The notes below the pieces were generated by a model. That model was not told where the DNA came from. It did no database searches and was given only the letters and a program-made list of their open reading frames with translations. Shown here piece by piece: positions 34,724 through 44,084 of a stretch of DNA of 64,000 nucleotides; the first letter of the stretch is position 1; each line of letters opens with the position of its first letter. The position numbers were made by a program, and so were the translations under genes. The DNA is from Pirellulales bacterium. GTDB lineage: Bacteria > Planctomycetota > Planctomycetia > Pirellulales > Thermoguttaceae. Location of the stretch: assembly GCA_016935315.1 (NCBI GenBank), contig JAFGRD010000099.1:1-64000 (forward strand), read 5' to 3'.

Positions 34724-36613
34724 ATGAATCAGGATACGCCCACTGACCTCCTCGCCTCCAGCCCAGGCGGCACCGGCGCCGGGCATCGAATCGCTACCCG
34801 CATCGCGGCCGTTGCCGGGGTCTTTACGCTCGTTGTCGGCGCGCTGTTGTTGTACGACTACAGCCGCCGGGAAGCGGAAAAGCTCCTGGAGGACGCGCCG
34901 TATCTGGCCCTGAAGGCGGCCGCCGTCCAACAACCGGACAACGAGCAACTGAAGGCGGAGATTCGCAAGGCCGACTTGCACCGTCGGGCGGAGTACTTCC
35001 GGCAGCGGCGGTTCACCGCCGTGGGGGCCTGGCTGCTGATCGTCGGCGCGGGCGTCTTCCTGGTCGCGCAGAAGTCGGCCGCCACGCTGCGGCGCAGGCT
35101 GCCCGACCCCGGTCCGCAGACCACGCCCCAAGACTTCGAAACGCGGTGGACCCGCGTGGGGCGCTGGTCGGTGGCCGCCTTGGCCGTGGCCCTGCTTGGG
35201 GCGGCCGTGGGGCTGATTCTGTCCGCGCGGCCCGAGTTGCCACAGTCACCGCAGCAGCTCGCCGAGCTGGTCGAGAAACCCGGGTCGCAAGACAATTCCC
35301 AGCAGCCGGTCTTGCCCGCGATCCCGCAGTCGGACTCGCCCGGGACCCCACAGCCGATCTTGCCAACGGCGCCGCCCCCGTCGGCAGAAGAAATCCGCAA
35401 GATGTGGCCGAGTTTCCGTGGTCCAGGCGGAACAGGGATCTCGGCTTACGCGAACGTGCCGACCAGTTGGAACGGGAAATCCGGCGATGGCATCCGGTGG
35501 AAGGAGCCTGTGCCGTTGCCGGGCTTCAATTCGCCCGTGGTCTGGGCCGATCACGTTTTCCTTTCCGGGGCGACCGAGGAGCGTCGCGAAGTCTATTGCT
35601 TCGATGCCGAAACCGGAAAGCTGCTCTGGCGGAAGGACGTTCCCGGGGATCCGCGGCCGGCGGCCGACGTACGCGAGCCTGAATACGCCGGCTATGCGGC
35701 TCCCACCGTGGCCACCGACGGCCGCTACGTGTTCGCCATTTTTGCCGGCGGCGATCTGGCCGCCTTCACGGTCGCCGGCGAGCGCGTCTGGACGAAACAC
35801 CTGGGTGCTCCGGCCAACTCATACGGCCACGCCTCCTCGCTGGTTACCTACGGCAACGTCGTCCTGGTCCAGTTGGACCAGGGAACGAAGAAGGCCCAGA
35901 AATCGCGGTTGTTCGCGTTCGACATGGCCACGGGCGAAATTACCTGGCAGGCCGCCCGCGACGTGTCCGTCTCGTGGGCCAGCCCGATTCTCATCCACCA
36001 CGCCGAACGCGATCAGTTGATCACCTGCTCTGACCCGTGGGTGATCGCTTACAATCCGGCGGACGGAACCGAGTTGTGGCGTGCCAACGTCATCTCGGGC
36101 GAGAGTGGCCCCTCGCCGGTGTTCGCCGACGGAATCGTCTGCGTCGGCAACGAGTATTGCGTGCTTTCGGCGATTCGTGTCGACGGCGAAGGCGACGTGA
36201 CGGACACGCACGTGGTCTGGAGTTCCGAAGAGGGTCTGCCCGACACGTGCAGCCCGCTGGTCACCGGGGAGTTCGTGTTCGAGATGCCCTCGTCCCCTTA
36301 CTTCACTTGTCTGGACGTAAAAACGGGCGAGTTGCTTTGGGATCATGAGTTCGAAGGCACATTCACCTCCTCGCCCGGCCTGGTCGGCAACCGCATCTAC
36401 CTGTTTGGCGAGGTGGACAGCGAAGACGAAGTGGATGAAGAAGGCTTCCCGGTGGAGACCGCCAAGACCTGGATTGTGGAGCCCAGCCGGGAAGGATGCC
36501 AGATCGTCGGCGAGTGTGAGTTGGGTGAGGGTTGCGTCACTTGCCCGGCGTTCCAGGACGGACGCATTTACATCCGCGGAAAGACGCACCTGTTTTGCAT
36601 CGGCCAGAAGTAG
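34724..36613 (+). CDS. PQQ-type beta-propeller with N-terminal membrane segments
   Basis: About 629 residues. Three hydrophobic helices (around 27-50, 95-115 and 145-165) precede a Pro/Gln-rich linker and a large extracytoplasmic propeller. The propeller opens with MWPSFRGPGGTG and has blades CFDAETGKLLWRKDVPG, AFDMATGEITWQ, AYNPADGTELWRA and CLDVKTGELLWDHEFEG. Outer-membrane BamB and PQQ alcohol dehydrogenases share this fold, but I see no catalytic residues. ATG 34724 is used; a TTG at 34715 overlapping the previous stop is possible. It ends 11 bases before the NuoE-NuoF fusion. Two such propellers flank the Fe-S genes. Confidence 0.82.
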   Translation: MNQDTPTDLLASSPGGTGAGHRIATRIAAVAGVFTLVVGALLLYDYSRREAEKLLEDAPYLALKAAAVQQPDNEQLKAEIRKADLHRRAEYFRQRRFTAVGAWLLIVGAGVFLVAQKSAATLRRRLPDPGPQTTPQDFETRWTRVGRWSVAALAVALLGAAVGLILSARPELPQSPQQLAELVEKPGSQDNSQQPVLPAIPQSDSPGTPQPILPTAPPPSAEEIRKMWPSFRGPGGTGISAYANVPTSWNGKSGDGIRWKEPVPLPGFNSPVVWADHVFLSGATEERREVYCFDAETGKLLWRKDVPGDPRPAADVREPEYAGYAAPTVATDGRYVFAIFAGGDLAAFTVAGERVWTKHLGAPANSYGHASSLVTYGNVVLVQLDQGTKKAQKSRLFAFDMATGEITWQAARDVSVSWASPILIHHAERDQLITCSDPWVIAYNPADGTELWRANVISGESGPSPVFADGIVCVGNEYCVLSAIRVDGEGDVTDTHVVWSSEEGLPDTCSPLVTGEFVFEMPSSPYFTCLDVKTGELLWDHEFEGTFTSSPGLVGNRIYLFGEVDSEDEVDEEGFPVETAKTWIVEPSREGCQIVGECELGEGCVTCPAFQDGRIYIRGKTHLFCIGQK

Positions 36614-36624
36614 CTGCCGCAGCC

Positions 36625-38973
36625 ATGAGCGAACTCGATCTCAGCTTTGTTGACCAAGCGGTCGAACAGTGGGGCCGTCGCCCGGAAGCGGTGATCCCAA
36701 TTCTCCAGGCGATCCAAACCCATTACCGCTACCTGCCGCGGGAAGCCCTGCGGCGGGTGTGCGAGAGAACCGACATCACGCCCGCTGTGATTACCGGCGT
36801 GTCGACGTTCTACACCCAGTTCCGCCATCGCCCGGTCGGCCGCCACATGATCAGCGTCTGTCACGGGACCGCGTGCCACGTCAAGGGGGCGGGGCTGGTC
36901 CAGGACGCGCTGGAACGCCATTTGCGCCTCGATGGCGGCGAAGACACCGACGCCAAGGGGTTGTTCACCATCGAGAAGGTCGCCTGCCTGGGGTGTTGCA
37001 CGCTGGCTCCAGTCGTGCAGATCGACGGCGTGACCTACGGCCATGTCACGCCGGGTATGGTCGGCGACGTGCTGGACGACTTCCTGCACCACCAGAAACA
37101 GGGGCCTCCGAAACACCACGACGCCCGCGCGGTGCCAACCGGCGAGGTGGGCGAGATCCGCGTTGGTTTGGGGTCCTGTTGCGTGGCCAACGGCAGCGGA
37201 AAGGTCCACCATGCCATTTGGGAAACCTTGACCGAAGCCGGGGCGCCCGCCGTAGTCAAGCGGGTGGGCTGCGTCGGCATGTGTCACCAGACGCCGTTGG
37301 TCGAGCTGGTGGCGCCGAACGGATCCTCGAAGCTCTTCGCCAAGGTCACTGCCGAAGACGTTCCGGGCATCGTGCTGAAGCATTTCAAGCCCAAGGGAAT
37401 GGCGCGACGCGTCGGCTACTCGATCTCCCGATGGCTGAACCGCATGCTGACCGACGAGACCGGCGACCCGACCGTCCGGCGAGGGATCGACGTCCGTGAC
37501 GGACCGGTGTGCGCGTTTCTCGGAAAGCAGCAACACCTGGCCACCGAGGCATGCGGCCAGATCGATCCGACGGACCTTGACGAGTATCTCCGCCACGGGG
37601 GATTCGAATCGCTGCGTCGCTGCATCGAAGAGCTTTCGCCGGAAGCAATGATCGAAGAAGTTCGAGCCAGCGGACTGCGAGGCCGTGGCGGGGCCGGCTT
37701 TCCCACCGGCGTGAAATGGGCCAAGGTCCGTGCCGCGGCGGGTGACAAGAAGTACATCATCTGCAACGGCGACGAGGGCGACCCCGGCGCGTTCATGGAC
37801 CGGATGCTGCTGGAATCCTTCCCCTACCGGATCATCGAGGGCCTGGCCATCGCGGCCCGGGCCGTCGGCGCCGACGAAGGCGTCTTTTACATCCGGGCCG
37901 AGTACCCCCTGGCCGTGAAACGCATCGCCGAAGCGCTGGCGGTCTGCGAGGATCGCGGCCTGCTCGGCCAAAACGTGATGGGCAGCGAATTCGGGCTGCG
38001 GCTTTCGATCATGGAAGGGGCCGGGGCGTTCGTCTGCGGAGAAGAGACCGCCCTGTTGGCCTCGATCGAAGGCCGCCGCGGAATGCCGCGATTGCGTCCA
38101 CCCTATCCGGCCGAGCAGGGGCTGTGGGGGAAGCCGACCTCGGTTAACAACGTGGAGACCTATGCCCTGGTGCCGTGGATCTTCCGCCACGGCGCCGAGG
38201 CCTTTGCCCGGCTGGGCACCGAAAAGAGCAAGGGAACCAAGGTCTTCGCCCTGGCCGGCAAGATCCGCCGCGGTGGTCTGATTGAGGTACCGATGGGGAT
38301 CACGATCGGGCAGATCGTCGAGGACATCGGCGGCGGAATCGCCGGCGACAAGCGTTTCAAGGCGGTTCAGGTGGGAGGACCGTCCGGCGGATGCGTGCCC
38401 GCCGAAATGGCCGACACCCGCGTCGACTACGAGGCCCTGGCCGAGGTCGGCGCGATCATGGGTTCCGGCGGCCTGGTCGTGCTCGACGAATCCGACTGCA
38501 TGGTTGATATCGCCAGGTACTTCCTCCGCTTTACCCAAGACCAGTCGTGCGGCAAGTGTACCTTCTGCCGCATCGGCACCCGGCGGATGCTCGACATCCT
38601 CGACCGCATTTGCACCGGTGAAGGCAAGTCGGGCGACCTGGAGCAGCTTGAGCGTCTGGCCCACGAGATCAAGGCGGGCAGCATCTGCGGGCTCGGTGGA
38701 ACGGCCCCGAACCCCGTGCTGTCCACACTACACTATTTTCGTGAGGAATACGAGGCCCACCTTCAGGGGCGCTGCCCGGCGGGCAAGTGTGCGGCGCTGA
38801 TCGACTACCGCGTCACGGACGACTGCATCGGCTGCACGCTCTGTGCGCAACACTGTCCGGCCGAGGCCATCCGGATCACACCCTACGTAAAACACACCAT
38901 CGATCTCGACAAGTGCACCCGTTGCGACACCTGCCGCCAGGTTTGTCCGACCCAGGCGATCCTCGTCGAGTAG
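36625..38973 (+). CDS. NuoE-NuoF fusion with extra [2Fe-2S] and 2x[4Fe-4S] domains (HndA/HndC-like)
   Basis: 782-residue NADH-oxidising flavoprotein. Residues 1-155 are a NuoE-type thioredoxin-like [2Fe-2S] domain (C79, C84, C121, C125). Residues 175-255 are a second thioredoxin-like [2Fe-2S] domain (C185/C186, C216, C220). Residues 330-700 are NuoF: FMN/NADH segments LRGRGGAGFPTGVKWAK and NGDEGDPGAFMDR, and the [4Fe-4S] motif CGKCTFCRIGT near 642. The C-terminus adds two ferredoxin [4Fe-4S] clusters (CIGCTLCAQHCP near 734, CTRCDTCRQVCP near 764). Separate HndA/HndC or HydC/HydB subunits of NAD(P)-linked, partly electron-bifurcating hydrogenases have these parts; here they form one chain. The cytoplasmic role is NADH oxidation or NAD+ reduction. 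SD absent. Confidence 0.9.
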   Translation: MSELDLSFVDQAVEQWGRRPEAVIPILQAIQTHYRYLPREALRRVCERTDITPAVITGVSTFYTQFRHRPVGRHMISVCHGTACHVKGAGLVQDALERHLRLDGGEDTDAKGLFTIEKVACLGCCTLAPVVQIDGVTYGHVTPGMVGDVLDDFLHHQKQGPPKHHDARAVPTGEVGEIRVGLGSCCVANGSGKVHHAIWETLTEAGAPAVVKRVGCVGMCHQTPLVELVAPNGSSKLFAKVTAEDVPGIVLKHFKPKGMARRVGYSISRWLNRMLTDETGDPTVRRGIDVRDGPVCAFLGKQQHLATEACGQIDPTDLDEYLRHGGFESLRRCIEELSPEAMIEEVRASGLRGRGGAGFPTGVKWAKVRAAAGDKKYIICNGDEGDPGAFMDRMLLESFPYRIIEGLAIAARAVGADEGVFYIRAEYPLAVKRIAEALAVCEDRGLLGQNVMGSEFGLRLSIMEGAGAFVCGEETALLASIEGRRGMPRLRPPYPAEQGLWGKPTSVNNVETYALVPWIFRHGAEAFARLGTEKSKGTKVFALAGKIRRGGLIEVPMGITIGQIVEDIGGGIAGDKRFKAVQVGGPSGGCVPAEMADTRVDYEALAEVGAIMGSGGLVVLDESDCMVDIARYFLRFTQDQSCGKCTFCRIGTRRMLDILDRICTGEGKSGDLEQLERLAHEIKAGSICGLGGTAPNPVLSTLHYFREEYEAHLQGRCPAGKCAALIDYRVTDDCIGCTLCAQHCPAEAIRITPYVKHTIDLDKCTRCDTCRQVCPTQAILVE

Positions 38974-39008
38974 CAACCGCTTTCGCCGCCGACGGCTCCA
39001 CACCCACC

Positions 39009-40610
39009 ATGCCGAAGCTCACGATCGACCAACGCGAAGTGGAAGTTCCCCCGGGCACGACGATCCTGGAGGCCGCCCGCAAGCTGCACATCGAGATTCC
39101 CACGCTCTGTCACCGCGAGGGCGTCGCGCCGTCGACCTCGTGTCTGGTGTGTATGGTGAAGATCTCCGGCGTCAATCGCCTGGTGCCCTCGTGTGCCACG
39201 ATGGCTGTCGACGGCATGAAGATCGAAAGCGAGACCGAGGAAGTGCACCAGGTCCGGCGATCGGCGCTGGAACTGCTGCTGAGCGACCACCTGGGCGACT
39301 GTCTTGCGCCTTGCTACATCGCCTGCCCGGCGCGGATGGACATCCCATTGATGCTTCGCCAGATTGCTGCCGAGGACCTAGGAGCCGCCGTCGCCACAGT
39401 GAAGAACGACATCGCGCTTCCGGCCGTCTTGGGGCGGATCTGCCCGGCGCCGTGCGAGAAGGCCTGCCGCCGCCGGCCGGCCGACGGGGCCGTGGCCATC
39501 TGCCGATTGAAGCGTTTCGTGGCCGACGTGGACCTTGCCGGCGCCGATCCCTACTTGCCGGAGTGCCGGTCGGACTCGGGCAGGCGCGTGGCAATCGTCG
39601 GCGCGGGGCCCACGGGCCTAGCCGCCACCTATTACCTGCGGCGTCAAGGCCACGCTTGCACCATCTTCGACGAAAACCAACAGCCCGGCGGTCGTTTGCG
39701 GCGCGAGACCACCGAGGACCAACTCCCTCGTCAGGTGCTCGACGCAGAAATCGAGCAGATCCTCCGGCTCGGCGTTGAGCTGTGTCTGGACATCCGCGTC
39801 GACGGCAAGGAGGCGAGCGACGATTTGCAGAACGAGTTCGACGCGATCCTGATCGCCTGCGGAAGATCGGCCGCCGACCAGGCCGAGGCCTGGGGGCTGG
39901 ATTTGTCATCGCGTGGAATCGCGGTCGAGAAGGCGAGCTATCAGACGGGTATGCGGCGCGTCTTTGCCGCGGGCGGTGCGATCCGCGCCAGCGGGCTGGT
40001 GGTCCGCAGCGTGGCCGACGGAAAAGAGGCGGCTGTTTCCATCGACCAGTTGCTCCGCGGCCAACCGGTCACCGGGCCCAAGCAGCCGTTTAACACGAAG
40101 ATCGGACGCCTGGAGGCGGAGGAGCTTCTGCAATTGACGGCCGCTGCGGGCGAGTCGCCGCTGCGCGATCCGGCCGACGGACCCGACGCCGGTTACGCCT
40201 GGGGCGAAGCGATCGAGCAGGCGGCCCGATGCCTGCACTGCGACTGCCGTAAGCTGGAATCTTGTAAGTTGCGCAAGTATGCCGCCCTCTATGGGGCCGA
40301 CCCCCGGCGCTATCCGGCCCCGCGCCGCGCCTTCCACCTGGATCGGCAGCACGCCGAGATCATCTACGAGCCGGGCAAGTGCATCGCCTGTGGTCTCTGC
40401 GTGGAGATTGCCGCAGTCGCCAGCGAGCCGCTGGGGCTTACGTTTATTGGCCGGGGCTTCGACGTTCGCGTGGGCGTGCCGCTCGACGGGTCGCTTCGTG
40501 ACGCGCTGGCCAAGGTGGCCGCCGAATGTGTGGAGGCCTGTCCCACCGCGGCGCTATCGCGTGGCGAAAACACGTCGAAAGAAGCTGCGCTTCGCGAGCC
40601 CGCCGTTTGA
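39009..40610 (+). CDS. NuoG-type [2Fe-2S] / GltD-like flavoprotein, NAD(P)H domain not seen
   Basis: 533 residues, 35 bases after the NuoE-NuoF fusion and probably its partner. An N-terminal [2Fe-2S] domain (C34, C45, C48, C62) leads to a GltD-like Fe-S region (C98, C102, C106 and CPAPCEKACRR) and an FAD site VAIVGAGPTGLAATYYLRRQ near residue 195. In GltD a second Rossmann domain for NADPH interrupts the FAD domain. Here the chain runs from EFDAILIACGRS directly to the closing FAD strand RRVFAAGGA, so that domain seems missing. The C-terminus has cysteine motifs CLHCDCRKLESCKL, CIACGLC and CVEACPTAAL, the first ferredoxin set being incomplete. No hydrogenase H-cluster is present. It may relay electrons between NuoF and the membrane polyferredoxin. 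Confidence 0.85.
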   Translation: MPKLTIDQREVEVPPGTTILEAARKLHIEIPTLCHREGVAPSTSCLVCMVKISGVNRLVPSCATMAVDGMKIESETEEVHQVRRSALELLLSDHLGDCLAPCYIACPARMDIPLMLRQIAAEDLGAAVATVKNDIALPAVLGRICPAPCEKACRRRPADGAVAICRLKRFVADVDLAGADPYLPECRSDSGRRVAIVGAGPTGLAATYYLRRQGHACTIFDENQQPGGRLRRETTEDQLPRQVLDAEIEQILRLGVELCLDIRVDGKEASDDLQNEFDAILIACGRSAADQAEAWGLDLSSRGIAVEKASYQTGMRRVFAAGGAIRASGLVVRSVADGKEAAVSIDQLLRGQPVTGPKQPFNTKIGRLEAEELLQLTAAAGESPLRDPADGPDAGYAWGEAIEQAARCLHCDCRKLESCKLRKYAALYGADPRRYPAPRRAFHLDRQHAEIIYEPGKCIACGLCVEIAAVASEPLGLTFIGRGFDVRVGVPLDGSLRDALAKVAAECVEACPTAALSRGENTSKEAALREPAV

Positions 40611-40708
40611 GCGGGATGGAAGAGGCATGTACGGTGTTGGGAGGGTGTGTGTAAGCATTGTCTCGTTCCGCTTGGTCCGTTCGGCACGCTCTGGCACGCG
40701 GCGGCGCG

Positions 40709-43700
40709 CTACGCCTTCTCCGGCTTGCCGTAAAGCAGCCAGTACACGACCGGGATCACCAGCAGCGTAAACAGGGTCGACGTGAGGATGCCGAAGATGA
40801 TCGCCCAGGCGAGCCCCGAGAAAATCGGGTCCAGCGTGATCACCCAGTTGCCCAGCAACGTCGTGCCCGCGGTCAGCAAAATGGGCCGCGTGCGAACCGC
40901 CACGCTCTGGATGACCGCCTCGCGCATCGACAGCCCGTTCGCCTGGCCGTGGTAGATGAAGTCGATCAGGACGACCGAGTTGCGGACGACGATTCCCGCC
41001 AGGGCGATCATGCCGATCATGGCCGTGGCCGTGAGGAAGACCGGATTGGGGTAGCCGCTCTCACTCGGTCCGATTGGTCGATCCAGAAGGACGTTCAGCA
41101 GCCAGAAGCCCGGCATGATTCCGATCATCGTCAACGGGATGGCCAGCATGATCACGATCGGGAGCATTCGGGAGCCGGTCTGGAACATCAGGACGACGAA
41201 GATGCCCACCAGAGCCGCTCCAAAAGCCAGCCCCAGATCACGGAACACGTCGAGTGTAATCTTCCACTCTCCTTCGCCCGCCCAGTTGACGGTGTAGCCC
41301 ACCGGCATCGCCCAGGGATCGCCGCCGCCGGGCGAAAGCCACGTGCGTTCGGCGAGCGGTCGCGGATGGGCGGCCGGCTTCGGCCGCCTGCCGTCCGGTT
41401 GGCGGTCGAACTGCATGTCGATGATCGCATCGGCCGGCGGGCGTCCGGCCACTTCACCGTAGACGTAGACCACGCGGCGCAGGTTCTTGTGGTAGATCGT
41501 CTTGTCCTCCGGCGCTTGGACGAACTGGCCCAATGCGCCAACCTGCACGAGTTGCCCTTGTTGCCCCACCACGTACAGCTCCTCCAGATCGTCGGCCGCC
41601 GAGCGGACGGCCCGTTTCACGCGCAGATCCACCCAGAGCGGATCGACTTCGCCGGGCACTTGCAGAATCGTGGTCGGCAAGCCGCTGAGAGCGAGTTGCA
41701 GCGTCTTGGCGAGGTTCTCCGTCGACACGCCCGAAAGGGCCGCCTTGGGCTTATCCGTCTCGAAAATCAGTCGCGGCTGATCGGCCTCGGCGCTAATGTC
41801 TACATCGACGATGTGCTCTTCCCGGCTCATGCGGGCCTCGACGCGTCGCGCGGCCGCGATCAACTCGTCGTAGCCGGCCTCGGGCGGGCCGTAGACTTCG
41901 GCCGTGATGCTGGCGATCACCGGCGGACCGGGCGGAACCTCGACCAGCTTGATGTTGGCCCCGGCCTGCTCGGCGATCCGTGTAAGGTCGTCGCGGATCC
42001 GCAGCAGCATCACGTGCGACTGCTGGGCCCGTTGTTCCTTGGGCGCCAGGTTCACACGAATGTCGGCCAAGTTGGGGCTACGGCGGAGGAAATAATGGCG
42101 CACCATGCCGTTGAAGTCCATCGGCGAGGCCAGCCCGACGTAAAGCTGGTAATCGCGGACCTCGGCCACGCCGGCCAGGTATGCGCCGAGTTGCCGCGTC
42201 ACGGCGTCAGTCGCCTGCAGCGTCGTGCCTTCCGGCATGTCGACGACGATCTGGAACTCGTTCTTGTTGTCGTAGGGAAGCATTTTCAGCGGCACCACCC
42301 GGAACGCCGGTAAGGCCATGGCAGCCGCCAACAGCACCGCCACGCCGGCCAACGTGGCCCAAGCCAGCCAGCGGCGGTCGAGAATCGGGTTGAGCACCGC
42401 TCGGCTGATCCGATAGACGGGCCGGGTGGTCAGATCGAACGCCTTTTCGCCGCTGGGGCGCTCGATGAGCTTGCGCAACGCCACCATGGCCGACCAGGGC
42501 GTGATCACGAACGCCACGAGCGTGGACACCGTCACGGTCAGCGGCACGTTCAGCGCCATCGGCGCCATGTACGGCCCCATCATGCCGGTGATGAACGTCA
42601 ACGGCAGGAAGCTGACGATGATCGCCAGCGTCGAGAGGATCAACGCCGGTCGCACCTCCTGAATCGCCTTGAGAACCGACTGACGCGGCCCCAGGACTCG
42701 CATGGCAAAGTATCGGGCGATATTCTCCACGTCGGTAATCGGGTCGTCGACCAGCAGCCCCAACGAGAGGATCAGGGCAAACAGCGTGACCCGGTTGATC
42801 GAGTAGCCGGCCAACAAGTTGATAAACAGCGTCAGGCTGTAGCAGACGGGGATGGCCAGCGCAACCACCAGCGCCGCCCGCCAGCCGATCACCAGGCCGA
42901 TCAGCCCGACCACTGTCAACACGGCGATGAACAGGCTTTCGACCAGCTCGTTGACCTTTTCGTTGGCCGTTTCGCCGTAGTCGCGGGTGATGCGGAAGTA
43001 GACGCCGTCGGGCAGGTGCGTTTCGGCCAGTTCGTGCATGCGGTGCTCGACCGCGTCGGCCACCCAAACCGCATTTTCCCCTTTCTTCTTGGCCACCGCG
43101 ATATGGACGGCCGGATAGACGCGCCCGTCCGGCGACGACGGGCCCTTCAACGCGGGTGTGTCCCGGGGAGTTCGGGGATTCTCGGCGGCCGGCCCGAATC
43201 CGATCCAACCGTAGCTGTCCGTCTCGGCCGGACCGTCCAGCACGGTGGCCACGTCCTTCAGGTACACGGGCCGGTTGCCCGAGAGCCCGATCACCAGGTT
43301 CTGCAAATCTCGCGCGTCGCCGACGAACGTCCCCGCGTCGACGACGAACTCGGTGTCCTGTTGCTCAAACTGCCCGGCACGCACCTGGACGTTGCTCGCC
43401 CGCAGGGCATCGGCGACCTGCAGCGCGGAGGTGCGCCGGGCGGCCAGCCGCACGGGATCCAGCTCGACGCGGATCCGCCGCGGGCGTCCGCCGATGACCC
43501 ACACCTGGTTCGTGTTGGGAATGGCCTGCAACTCGTTTTGCAGTTGCTCGGCCATGCGGCGCAACTGGTAATCGCCGTAGAGTTCCGTCCGGTCACTCCA
43601 AAGTGTGACGTTGACGATCGGCACGTCGTCGACTTCGATCGGCTTGACTACCCAGCCGGCCACTTCCGGCGGCACGCGGTCGGCGTTGGAGTGGATCTTA

Positions 43701-44074
43701 TTGTAGAGCTTGACGATCGAGTCCTCGCGGTCTTCGCCCACGTAGAAGCGAACCGTGACAATGCACTGTTCCGGGCGAGACATCGAATAGACGTATTCGA
43801 CGCCGTCGATCTGGGTGAGCAGTTTCTCCACCCGGGCGGTGATTTTCTCCTCCACCAGGCGGGCCGACAGGCCGGGGGCCGAAACGAAGACATCGGCCAT
43901 GGGCACGACAATCTGGGGCTCTTCCTCGCGCGGCGTCAGATAGAGCGACACCGCCCCCAGCACGACCGACACAACGACCAGCAAGAGGGCCACGTCGCCG
44001 CGCAGGAAGACCTCGACCAATCGAGTCATCCAGGGAGTCTTTTCATCCGTGTTGCTCATGGCTTCGTTGCTCAT
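40709..44074 (-). CDS. RND-family efflux transporter, inner-membrane pump
   Basis: 1121-residue AcrB-type proton-driven pump. The N-terminal helix (VALLLVVVSVVLGAVSLYLT), two large periplasmic loops and twelve expected helices fit the family. The paired TM4 aspartates for proton relay are in LGLLVDDPITDVENIARYFA. The class resembles HAE-type rather than metal CusA pumps; the substrate is not evident. I start at 44074 (SD GAGGAA six bases upstream); a 15-base duplication provides a second ATG at 44059. It lies 10 bases after the HlyD-type adaptor. No TolC-like outer-membrane partner is in the window. Confidence 0.92.
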   Translation of the reverse strand: MSNEAMSNTDEKTPWMTRLVEVFLRGDVALLLVVVSVVLGAVSLYLTPREEEPQIVVPMADVFVSAPGLSARLVEEKITARVEKLLTQIDGVEYVYSMSRPEQCIVTVRFYVGEDREDSIVKLYNKIHSNADRVPPEVAGWVVKPIEVDDVPIVNVTLWSDRTELYGDYQLRRMAEQLQNELQAIPNTNQVWVIGGRPRRIRVELDPVRLAARRTSALQVADALRASNVQVRAGQFEQQDTEFVVDAGTFVGDARDLQNLVIGLSGNRPVYLKDVATVLDGPAETDSYGWIGFGPAAENPRTPRDTPALKGPSSPDGRVYPAVHIAVAKKKGENAVWVADAVEHRMHELAETHLPDGVYFRITRDYGETANEKVNELVESLFIAVLTVVGLIGLVIGWRAALVVALAIPVCYSLTLFINLLAGYSINRVTLFALILSLGLLVDDPITDVENIARYFAMRVLGPRQSVLKAIQEVRPALILSTLAIIVSFLPLTFITGMMGPYMAPMALNVPLTVTVSTLVAFVITPWSAMVALRKLIERPSGEKAFDLTTRPVYRISRAVLNPILDRRWLAWATLAGVAVLLAAAMALPAFRVVPLKMLPYDNKNEFQIVVDMPEGTTLQATDAVTRQLGAYLAGVAEVRDYQLYVGLASPMDFNGMVRHYFLRRSPNLADIRVNLAPKEQRAQQSHVMLLRIRDDLTRIAEQAGANIKLVEVPPGPPVIASITAEVYGPPEAGYDELIAAARRVEARMSREEHIVDVDISAEADQPRLIFETDKPKAALSGVSTENLAKTLQLALSGLPTTILQVPGEVDPLWVDLRVKRAVRSAADDLEELYVVGQQGQLVQVGALGQFVQAPEDKTIYHKNLRRVVYVYGEVAGRPPADAIIDMQFDRQPDGRRPKPAAHPRPLAERTWLSPGGGDPWAMPVGYTVNWAGEGEWKITLDVFRDLGLAFGAALVGIFVVLMFQTGSRMLPIVIMLAIPLTMIGIMPGFWLLNVLLDRPIGPSESGYPNPVFLTATAMIGMIALAGIVVRNSVVLIDFIYHGQANGLSMREAVIQSVAVRTRPILLTAGTTLLGNWVITLDPIFSGLAWAIIFGILTSTLFTLLVIPVVYWLLYGKPEKA

Positions 44075-44084
44075 GGCTTCCTCG

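Noticed and set aside
36568-38664. 698-codon open frame opposite the NuoE-NuoF gene
   Set aside because: Long but without motifs; the plus frame carries every Fe-S and FMN signature. Long antisense frames are expected at this GC content.
36625-40610. [FeFe] or [NiFe] hydrogenase operon
   Set aside because: The NuoE/NuoF/NuoG-like parts occur in hydrogenases, but no H-cluster motifs or NiFe large subunit occur anywhere in the window.
40658-42313. 551-codon open frame opposite the RND pump
   Set aside because: His/Asp/Gln/Arg-rich shadow; the minus-strand pump has complete family motifs.
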